A model generated the notes under the pieces. It was not told the origin of the DNA. It did no database searches and saw only the letters and a list, made by a program, of their open reading frames with translations. From positions 24,893-88,892 of the forward strand of contig DAOUIF010000022.1 of assembly GCA_034423575.1 (NCBI GenBank): 64,000 bases of DNA, written 5' to 3'. The DNA is from Bin87 sp034423575. GTDB taxonomy: Bacteria > Chloroflexota > Dehalococcoidia > Lucifugimonadales > UBA3495. A program made the position numbers and the translations under genes. Positions 43,264 to 49,930 of the stretch are shown piece after piece. How positions within the stretch are numbered: position 1 is the stretch's first letter; each line of letters starts with the position of its first letter.

Positions 43264-44364
43264 TCACCCGACGGGCAGCTCCCGGCCCGTATCGGACGCC
43301 TCCTTGACGGTATCGAGGAAGCGATGGAGGCCCACGGCGGTATCGAAGGTGGGCAGGCGATTGGTCTCACCCGTCCGGATAGCCTCGGCGAACAGAGCGT
43401 AAAGCTGACCCACATTGAACGGGTCTCCCTGGGGAAAGTCGGCGGGGACGTGCACGAAATTCTGGGGAATTTCCAGGTCTGCCAACGCGTGGTTCCCCTG
43501 CGCCGCCTGGATCCGCAGCATCTCGCCCCGTTGCGACGACACGCTGCCGGTGGTGATCAGCGTCCCTTCGCGGCCGTAGATCTCCATGCGGTAGCCGCTG
43601 CCGGCCCAGGGCACGGCCCCGACGTGAACCGCCGCGGCCGCGCCACGTGCCAACTCTCCCGACACCCGCACGTTGTCGGGCGACGTGACGTCGACATATT
43701 GCTGAGTATCGGTCTCGTACCACTGGCCCACCTGGTTGGTCACCATGCAGGCCACGCGCTTGAAGTCGCCCGCTACGAAGCGCAGGGCGTCAATGACATG
43801 GCCGGTGGCAATGGTCAGGGTGTTTGCGCCCATGGCGGGATCGCGCTGCCAGGTGCCTCCGGATTGTCGGTTCACGGGCCCGTCCCGGAACGTGGTTACG
43901 GTGCAGGTCATCACCTCCCCCACGTAGCCGGTGTCGATCAGATCCTTGACGTACATCAGGGCCGGGCTGACGCGGGACTGCAGCCCTACCGCCGTTTGAA
44001 CGCCTTTGGCCTTCGCCAGTTCCGTCAGCTCTTCGGCTTCGGCGGTGGTGCGACCCAGGGGCCACTCGGTGAGCACGTGCTTCCCGGCTTCAATGGCTGC
44101 CCGGGTCGGGTCGTAGTGGGACGGGACCCGCACCACCACGGCCACGGCGTCGATATCTGGAGATGCCGCCATTTCGTTGAAATCGTGGAAGGCCAGCTTC
44201 GCGCCGAAGGCCTGTCGCGCCTCTTCCGCGCTCTCGGGTCGAGTGGTGCACACGGCGGTGAACTCCACGTCGGGACTGGCCAGCAGAGCGGGAAAGTGCG
44301 ACTGGCCCGACCAGGTGGAGTTGACGTTGGCTCCCACAAAGCCGAGGCGGATCTTGTCTGTCAT
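43264..44364 (-). CDS. Gfo/Idh/MocA-family NAD(P)-dependent oxidoreductase, paralog 2
   Basis: A 366-residue dehydrogenase, closely similar along its length to the gene at 31372. It has IRLGFVGANVNSTWSGQSHF at the nucleotide-binding end, TEWPLGRTTAEAEELTELA with the same Trp in place of the motif Lys, VDVTSPDNVRVSGEL, and KEASDTGRELPVG at the end. It is convergent with the second amidohydrolase and upstream of nothing obvious except the luciferase-family gene at 44416, which lies on the same strand 51 bases upstream; the two may be co-transcribed. Confidence 0.9.
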   Translation of the reverse strand: MTDKIRLGFVGANVNSTWSGQSHFPALLASPDVEFTAVCTTRPESAEEARQAFGAKLAFHDFNEMAASPDIDAVAVVVRVPSHYDPTRAAIEAGKHVLTEWPLGRTTAEAEELTELAKAKGVQTAVGLQSRVSPALMYVKDLIDTGYVGEVMTCTVTTFRDGPVNRQSGGTWQRDPAMGANTLTIATGHVIDALRFVAGDFKRVACMVTNQVGQWYETDTQQYVDVTSPDNVRVSGELARGAAAAVHVGAVPWAGSGYRMEIYGREGTLITTGSVSSQRGEMLRIQAAQGNHALADLEIPQNFVHVPADFPQGDPFNVGQLYALFAEAIRTGETNRLPTFDTAVGLHRFLDTVKEASDTGRELPVG

Positions 44365-44415
44365 GATGCGGGCTCCTGAACTGTGATGGTGGGACGGATC
44401 TCGCTGCGGCGTGGC

Positions 44416-45549
44416 CTACTCCAGCGAGTCGGGGTTGATGGGCGTGGGCATGGCCTGCACGGCCGGCAGGACCTTTTCGGCGAAGAGCCTGAGGCTTTTT
44501 TCGGCCTTCTCCCGGGGCATTCCGCCGTAGAACATGTGGATCACCACCTTCTCCAGGCTGATGGTCCACTGCAGCGCCCTGATTTTCTCGATGATCTCGT
44601 CTGGCGTGCCGATGGGCTGGGTGGCGCGGCGGGCGTTGAAGCTGGCGTCGGCGGTGCCCACGTCGGCCTGCTGGCGCACCAGGTATTCCTCGTAGCCGCG
44701 TATGCCCTCGTAGCCCGGGTTGTTCCACTCGAAGTAGTGGTGCTGCGCCGCCATGAGCTGGTTGTGGAAGTAGACCCACCCCTCCTCCGCCTCCTCCGCG
44801 GATTCGGCGCAGTACATCCACAGCAGGGTGGTGGGCTGGTCCGGAGGCAGGCCCAGCTCCTTGCGGATCCGGTTGAACCGGCGCACCTTGGCGACCATCT
44901 CGTCGACGTCGTCGCCAGCGACGAACATCTGGCCCAGACCGTTTTCGGCGGCCATCCGCGCCGACGCCTCGGTGGTGAACGCCACCTTGATGTCCCGGGT
45001 CAGCTCGCCCTTATGCCGAGCCTGGGGCCGGATGGTGGTCGGCGGGATGTCGTAGACGTCTCCCTGGAACTCGAACCGTTCGGCGCCGTCGGCGGCCTTG
45101 ATGGCGTTGATCACGTCGTAGAAATACTTGTGTGACTCGCCGATGGGGTAGCCCAGCGAGGCGTACTCGTGGGGTGCGATGCCACGGCCGATGCCCAGGT
45201 GGAGGCGGCGTCCCTTCAGCAGGATGTCGAGCATGGAAAGCTCGGAAGCCAGCCTGACAGGGTTCCACCAGGGAGCGACGACCACCGCCGTGCCCACGTC
45301 GACACGGGTGGTGCGCCCGGCCCAGTAGGCCAGGTACTGCAGCGGGTTGGGCTGCATGGAGTAGGCGGATCCGTAGTGTTCCGTCGCCCAGATGGAGTCG
45401 AAGCCCAGCGGCTCGACCAGTTCTCCCATATAGAGAGTGTCATCCATATTGCTGGCGTCGGTTCGCGCCGGGGGGCGGTCGTAGTCCTCGGCCAACAGGC
45501 GGGGCCAGTCACCCTGGTTGTAGCCGGTGACCATCACTCCACAGTGCAT
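44416..45549 (-). CDS. LLM-class flavin-dependent oxidoreductase, copy 3
   Basis: A 377-residue luciferase-family protein. Features are LVEPLGFDSIWATEHYGSAY (about 44-63), TTRVDVGTAVVVAPWWNPVR (about 79-98), LKGRRLHLGIGRGIAPHEY (about 109-127) and a long C-terminal extension ending EKSLRLFAEKVLPAVQ. The TEHYG and GRG stretches place it with alkanal-monooxygenase-like members. The following gene on the same strand is the Gfo/Idh/MocA paralog, suggesting joint use in one pathway. Confidence 0.88.
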   Translation of the reverse strand: MHCGVMVTGYNQGDWPRLLAEDYDRPPARTDASNMDDTLYMGELVEPLGFDSIWATEHYGSAYSMQPNPLQYLAYWAGRTTRVDVGTAVVVAPWWNPVRLASELSMLDILLKGRRLHLGIGRGIAPHEYASLGYPIGESHKYFYDVINAIKAADGAERFEFQGDVYDIPPTTIRPQARHKGELTRDIKVAFTTEASARMAAENGLGQMFVAGDDVDEMVAKVRRFNRIRKELGLPPDQPTTLLWMYCAESAEEAEEGWVYFHNQLMAAQHHYFEWNNPGYEGIRGYEEYLVRQQADVGTADASFNARRATQPIGTPDEIIEKIRALQWTISLEKVVIHMFYGGMPREKAEKSLRLFAEKVLPAVQAMPTPINPDSLE

Positions 45550-45672
45550 TTGGTTGTTCCTCCGTAAGGTTCACCTCGTCATTCCAGGCGCGGTCCTTCG
45601 CGCCTCCGGACGATCTGCGCTGCCAGTATAACCGTTCACGCTGCCGGTGACTTTCAAAGCAGGTTTTCATCG

Positions 45673-45766
45673 CGCTCATGGTGAGCCTGTCGAACCATGT
45701 GGCGATCTCGTTACCTAAAGAATGACCCCTCCAGCAACGAGATTGCCGCGCTCCGCTCGCAATGAC
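45673..45766. repeat. Hybrid repeat: family C half fused to family A half
   Basis: CGCTCATGGTGAGCCTGTCG, then AACCAT, is the left half of family C (compare 21091). It runs without a gap into TGGCGATCTCGTTACC and CGAGATTGCCGCGC, then CTCGCAATGAC, of family A. The left A arm is missing, as is the right half of C. It is followed by GGTACGCGTGATGA, part of the shared flank. Confidence 0.85.
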
Positions 45767-45824
45767 ATTTGACAACAAGCAGGTACGCGTGATGATTTAG
45801 CACCGGCGCCGTCCGGCCGCACGC

Positions 45825-46436
45825 TCACCGCTGCATGAAACCTTCCAGGCGGCGCTTCACGTCGGGCCACTCGGAGTCGATGACGCTGTAGAACACCGAA
45901 TGGCGGTCCATTCCGTCCCAGGCGATGCGGTGGTTGCGCCAGGTGCCCTCTTCCACCGCGCCCAGCCGCAGGATCGCGCGCCGTGAGCGGTCGTTGCGGC
46001 TGTCCGTTTTGAGGCAGACCCGTCGCGCGGACTGGTCTTCGAAAGCGTGGGTCATCAGCAGGTACTTGCATTCGGTGTTGACGCCGGTGCGCTGCCACGC
46101 CGTGCCGTACCACGTCATGCCTATTTCCAGCGCGCGGTTGGGCCGGTCGATGTCGAGATACGCAGTAGAGCCGATGGCCTTGCCGGTTTCCAGGTTGATG
46201 ACAGCGAAAGCGACCCGTTCTCCCCGGCTCGTCTCGTCCATGCATTGCCGGACCCATCCCTCGGCGTCATCCAGGCTGCTGAAAGCGGGCCTCGGCAAAT
46301 AGCGCCAGATGGAGTCCTCCGCGCCAACCTCGTAGAGGTCGCTCGCGTGCTCCGAAGACAGGGGCTCCAGGCGCACCAGGTTTCCGGTCAAGGTGACCGG
46401 CTGCGGGTCCAGTTTCTTGGTGAGTTCAGTCGCCAT
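45825..46436 (-). CDS. GNAT acetyltransferase, RimJ/RimL-like
   Basis: A 203-residue GNAT. The acceptor side starts VTLTGNLVRLEPLSSEHAS; the central GKAIGSTAYLDIDRPNRALE, then IGMTWYGTAWQRTGVNTECK, is the strand 4 and acetyl-CoA loop region in RimJ/RimL form; RRVCLKTDSRNDRSRRAILR and LGAVEEGTWRNH complete the fold. ATG 46436 with a preceding GGAG is chosen over 46466. It probably acetylates a small molecule or protein N-terminus; the target is unknown. Confidence 0.88.
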   Translation of the reverse strand: MATELTKKLDPQPVTLTGNLVRLEPLSSEHASDLYEVGAEDSIWRYLPRPAFSSLDDAEGWVRQCMDETSRGERVAFAVINLETGKAIGSTAYLDIDRPNRALEIGMTWYGTAWQRTGVNTECKYLLMTHAFEDQSARRVCLKTDSRNDRSRRAILRLGAVEEGTWRNHRIAWDGMDRHSVFYSVIDSEWPDVKRRLEGFMQR

Positions 46437-46546
46437 GAATTCTCCGGGTTTTGTCCAGTTGGGCATTTCAGTATATCGTGGCAGAGAACCGTGCCTTCGG
46501 CGTCATCCGGTTGTTGCTCGTGCGTACCCAGTTTGCGGTGGGGAAA

Positions 46547-46657
46547 CGTCAGAATCAGGATGTTCAAGATTGAGGGATTATCCGGATTGGAGCCTTTTTG
46601 TGGTGGAGATCTCCCAATCCTGACCAATCGTAAAATCCCGTAAATCCTGATTCTGGC
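46547..46657. repeat. Dispersed inverted repeat family B, copy 5
   Basis: Left ACGTCAGAATCAGGATGTTC, middle GATTGGAGCC, right TAAATCCTGATTCTGGCG (one mismatch to the consensus end). Preceded by GTGCGTACCCAGTTTGCGG, the shared flank. Same orientation as copies 3 and 4. Confidence 0.9.
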
Positions 46658-46681
46658 GATTTGCATGGGCGCGCTTACTCA

Positions 46682-46708
46682 CGCTTACCCAATTTGTCAT
46701 CGCGAGGC
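46682..46708. repeat. Truncated family A left end with flanking word
   Basis: CGCTTACCCAATTTGTCATC, then GCGAGG, is the shared flank plus the first bases of family A. The rest of the element is absent. Confidence 0.6.
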
Positions 46709-46751
46709 GGCGTATGCTATTCCCTATGCTGGACGGGACAGGTCGTGAACG

Positions 46752-47263
46752 ATGCGAATAGACGTTGGTGAATGGCAGATCCGGAGCTACCGCGGCGAGG
46801 ATGCCGAGGCGCTGGCCCGCTACGCCAACAACCGCAACGTGTCCCGCAACCTGCGCGACGCCTTTCCGTACCCATACACCCTGGCCCACGCGGAGACCTG
46901 GATCGACCTGGTGGCGCAGCAGGCCACGGAAACCGACTTCGCCATAGCATCGGAGTCGGAGCTGATCGGCGGAATCGGTCTCCAGACGCAGCGGGACGTC
47001 ATCGCCGTTCGGGCGAGATCGGCTATTGGCTGGGGGAGCCCTTCTGGGGGCGGGGGATTGCCACGGCCGTGCTGCGGGCATTCACCGAGTACGCCTTCGA
47101 GCAGTTCGACCTGCTGCGCGTGTACGGCTACGTCTACGAGTGGAACCCGGCCTCGGCCCGGGTTCTGGAGAAGGCAGGCTACCAGTGCGAGGGTCGCCTG
47201 AAAAAGAGCGTCACCAAGGACGGCCAGGTCATCGACCAGTTTGTTTACGCGATTACCCGCTGA
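46752..47263 (+). pseudogene. GNAT acetyltransferase broken by a frameshift
   Basis: Two frames together encode one GNAT. The first (from 46752) gives MRIDVGEWQIRSYRGEDAEA through ESELIGGIGLQTQRDVIAVR. The sense then jumps to the -1 frame near 47005-47015 and continues SGEIGYWLGEPFWGRGIATA, VLRAFTEYAFEQFDLLRVYG, and EKAGYQCEGRLKK to the stop at 47263. The second frame holds the acetyl-CoA loop (WGRGIATA). A single missing base explains it. The unshifted frame ends at 47201 in a meaningless Ser/Cys-rich tail. No slippery heptamer was seen, so a mutation or sequence error is more likely than programmed shifting. Confidence 0.85.
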
Positions 47264-47321
47264 GCGGGAGCGTCAGTCGGAGCAATGTTCATGACGCGCA
47301 ACCCGCTTTGCGCCGTAGGAA

Positions 47322-47432
47322 CGTCAGAATCAGGATTTGCGGGATTTCATGATTGGACAGGATTGAGATATCTCTTCCACAGAACGGTTCCAATCCTGAT
47401 AATCCGTAAATCTTGAAAATCCTGATTCAGAC
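47322..47432. repeat. Dispersed inverted repeat family B, copy 6 (inverted orientation)
   Basis: Left CGTCAGAATCAGGATTTGCG, right TTGAAAATCCTGATTCAGAC. Interior inverted relative to copy 3, as in copy 2. Followed by CACGAGAGTGGGTACGCGTG, the shared flanking word in inverse. Confidence 0.9.
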
Positions 47433-47466
47433 AATTCACGAGAGTGGGTACGCGTGGGAGCAACAA

Positions 47467-48381
47467 CTACGCCGTCGGCGGGTTGTCCCGGTACCAGTCC
47501 ACGATCTCGGAGCCGGTGGCGGCCCACACGCCGCCGCGTCGCATCATGCGGCCCAGCGCACGGTCCAGGTAGCCGATGCGGAAGGGCTGGCCGATGAGCC
47601 AGGGGTGCAAGTTCAGCGCCATCACCCGCCCGTTATGCTGGCCGTCTTCGTACAGCGTTTCAAAACTCTCTTCCAGGAGCTGCTGATACCGCCTGACGAC
47701 CACCCGGCGCTCCCACAGGGCGGACACGTCGTCCAGCTCCCACATCACCGGTAGGGTGAACATCTCGCCGTGGGGGCTGTGCAGCGGGTACGGCTGCTCG
47801 TCGTTGACCCAGTCGCAGACGTAGCGCAGGCCGGCCTCGGACAGCAGCTGCGGGGTGCGGTTGGACTCGCCGTATTCCGGCCCCAGCCAGCCGGCGGGGG
47901 CGCTGCCGGTGGCACGGGTGAGGGCGGCCACCGATTGGCTGATGTACTCCCGCTCGGCCTCCTCGGACATGTTGCTGCTGATCATCTGCGACAGGGACAC
48001 CCCGTGGCCGATGATTTCGGCCCCGGCCTCCTGGCAATGGCGCACCAGATAGGGGTAGTTCTCCGCGGTCATGGCGTCCATGGCCACCGTGGCCGGGATG
48101 CCATGCTTCCGCAGGGTGTCCAGCACGCGGAAGATGCCCACCCGGTGGCCGTATTCCCGGTGGGACAGCCGGGCGTAGTCCGGGAAGCCCCGCGCGCCCA
48201 GGCCGCCGGAGAATGGCGTGGTGAAGCTGTCGGCCGGCGGGTCCCATTCCGGGTGTTCGAGGTTGACGATTACGCACAGGGCGACCCGCGCGTTATCGGG
48301 CCATCGCAGGAGACCCCGCGTGTTGAGGGGCGACCAGTCGTAGTGCGGGTGGTCCATCCCGAAGCGCCGTTCTGCGGGCAT
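47467..48381 (-). CDS. Polysaccharide-deacetylase (NodB) fold hydrolase, paralog 2
   Basis: A 304-residue cytoplasmic NodB-like protein of the subgroup with opening RWPDNARVALCVIVNLEHPE. The usual first-motif Asp pair is replaced by NLEH. The metal His region is GAEIIGHGVSLSQM near 122-135, followed by PAGWLGPEYGESNRTPQLL, CDWVNDEQPYPL and a late MALNLHPWLIGQP. It is very close in layout to the protein at 48635-49543 and more distant from 39343. The two are adjacent on the same strand, separated by repeats A and D. Likely a C-N hydrolase on small molecules. Confidence 0.86.
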   Translation of the reverse strand: MPAERRFGMDHPHYDWSPLNTRGLLRWPDNARVALCVIVNLEHPEWDPPADSFTTPFSGGLGARGFPDYARLSHREYGHRVGIFRVLDTLRKHGIPATVAMDAMTAENYPYLVRHCQEAGAEIIGHGVSLSQMISSNMSEEAEREYISQSVAALTRATGSAPAGWLGPEYGESNRTPQLLSEAGLRYVCDWVNDEQPYPLHSPHGEMFTLPVMWELDDVSALWERRVVVRRYQQLLEESFETLYEDGQHNGRVMALNLHPWLIGQPFRIGYLDRALGRMMRRGGVWAATGSEIVDWYRDNPPTA

Positions 48382-48407
48382 ATCTTTATCTCCTCTTTGG
48401 TGGTGAT

Positions 48408-48498
48408 GTCATTGCGAGGAGCGGAGCGACGTGGCAATCCCGTTGGTGTAGCAACGGCTCTGGTCGCAACGAGATTGCCGCGCTACGCTCGCAATGAC
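48408..48498. repeat. Dispersed palindromic repeat family A, copy 6
   Basis: Left GTCATTGCGAGGAGCGGAGC, right CGCTACGCTCGCAATGAC. It is followed after 22 bases by a family D element. Confidence 0.9.
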
Positions 48499-48520
48499 AT
48501 AGGACTTACGCAGTTGGGAC

Positions 48521-48623
48521 CGTCATTCCTGCGAAAGCAGGGATCCATTGTTCGGACGAGTGAACACCTTGCCGATGCGTGTTTTGTGGGTGTTCTGGAT
48601 TCCCGCTTTCGCGGGAATGACGA
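48521..48623. repeat. Dispersed palindromic repeat family D
   Basis: CGTCATTCCTGCGAAAGCAG, then GGATCCA, at the left is complementary to TGGATTCCCGCTTTCGCGGG, then AATGACG, at the right, across about 50 bases. Each arm also contains its own small stem. Only copy in the window. Confidence 0.88.
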
Positions 48624-48634
48624 GTTTGGCGATG

Positions 48635-49543
48635 TTATCCGTTCAACTGCGCCGCGTGGGCCACTGCCTCGTCGTAGTAGTTAGCGATGTAGTATTCGGC
48701 GATGTCGTCGGCCGTGGTCTGCCAGACGCCGTCGTGGGACATGATGTAGCTCAACACCTCGTCCAGGTACCGGGCGCGGTGGGGCTGGCCGATGAGATAT
48801 GGATGCAGGGCAATGCACATCACCCGCCCGCTCTGGGCGCCTTCCTGGTAGAGCTGGTCGAACTGGGCCTTGCAGATCTCGGCGAAGTAGTCGCCCTCGT
48901 AGTGCTGCCGGAACAGCGGCGCGTCGTTGAGTTCGATGGAGTACGGCACCGACACGAGCTTGCCGCTGTTGACCCGTATGGGCACGGGCTGGTCGTCGTG
49001 CATCCAGTCGGTATGGTAGATGAGGCCGGCCTCGGCCATCAGGTCGGGGGTGCGCTCGGTTCCGGAGATCGCGGGCCCCAGCATGCCCTTGAGCTGCTTG
49101 CCGGTGTGCCGCTTCAGGGTGTCGATGGTGTCCCGGTAGAACTCCCGCTCCTGCTCCTCGGTGTAGTTGTTCAGGTAGCGGGTGTTGTAGATGCCATGGC
49201 TCATGAAGTCCCAGTTGCGCTGAACCATGGCCTCGCCGACCTCGGGGAAATGCTCGAGCACGGCCATGTTCAGGGACACGCAGCAGCGGATGTTGTACCG
49301 GTCCAGCACCTCCGCCATGCGCCAGAAGCCTACGCGGTTGCCGTAGTCCCGGTAGGCGTACTGCTGGACGTCGGGATAGGGCATGCGCGGCCAGGGGTCG
49401 CGGTTCCCGTCGAATTCCGGCTCGTATTCGTAGTGCTCGACGTTGGGCGCGATCCACAGCGCGACCCGGGCGTCGTTGGGCCACTTGATGACGGGGCGGT
49501 CGATAATGGGGCTGTAATCTACGCGGTTCGGCGGCAAAGGCAT
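48635..49543 (-). CDS. Polysaccharide-deacetylase (NodB) fold hydrolase, paralog 3
   Basis: A 302-residue paralog of the previous deacetylase: IKWPNDARVALWIAPNVEHY (the NVEH variant of motif 1), WDFMSHGIYNTRYLNNYTEE, GMLGPAISGTERTPDLMAEA, TDWMHDDQPVPI and ALHPYLIGQPHRARYLD. The start at ATG 49543 is preceded by GGAGAGG; an in-frame GTG-like start exists at 49552. Paralogs 2 and 3 share the same unusual replacement of the first metal motif, so they probably share chemistry. Confidence 0.86.
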   Translation of the reverse strand: MPLPPNRVDYSPIIDRPVIKWPNDARVALWIAPNVEHYEYEPEFDGNRDPWPRMPYPDVQQYAYRDYGNRVGFWRMAEVLDRYNIRCCVSLNMAVLEHFPEVGEAMVQRNWDFMSHGIYNTRYLNNYTEEQEREFYRDTIDTLKRHTGKQLKGMLGPAISGTERTPDLMAEAGLIYHTDWMHDDQPVPIRVNSGKLVSVPYSIELNDAPLFRQHYEGDYFAEICKAQFDQLYQEGAQSGRVMCIALHPYLIGQPHRARYLDEVLSYIMSHDGVWQTTADDIAEYYIANYYDEAVAHAAQLNG

Positions 49544-49677
49544 GGTGAACACCTCTCCTGGTGGTGGGCTTTTTCAAACCTCTTGCGAACGATGCTATGC
49601 AACCTGCGATTGTAAACAGCCCGGTTGGGGCGCGTCAACGACCCGATGAGGGTTGACGTGTACTGACTGTCGAGAAT

Positions 49678-49776
49678 CGTCAGAACCAGGATTTACGGGA
49701 TGTTAGGAATGGGTTTCCATCATGGAACGATTCCAATCCCGATAATTCGTAAATCTTGAAAATCCTGATTCTGATG
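49678..49776. repeat. Dispersed inverted repeat family B, copy 7 (inverted, shorter)
   Basis: Left CGTCAGAACCAGGATTTACG, right TTGAAAATCCTGATTCTGAT. The centre is shortened and both ends have single changes. Followed by ACGAGAGTGGGTACGCATCC, the shared flanking word. Confidence 0.88.
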
Positions 49777-49930
49777 ATTTACGAGAGTGGGTACGCATCC
49801 AACCATGCCGGAGTAGAGCCTTGCGCGTCCGCGATTGCTCATAGTGTTTTGCGCCGCTGGCGCCGCGGATGGCGCTGGCGGTGAAAACGCCGTACCATGC
49901 GCGGAGACAACGAACTGCGAGGGGGGCACG

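Noticed and set aside
46995..47020. Programmed -1 frameshift in the GNAT gene
   Set aside because: No X-XXY-YYZ slippery heptamer and no clear downstream pseudoknot were seen; single-domain GNATs are not known to use frameshifting.
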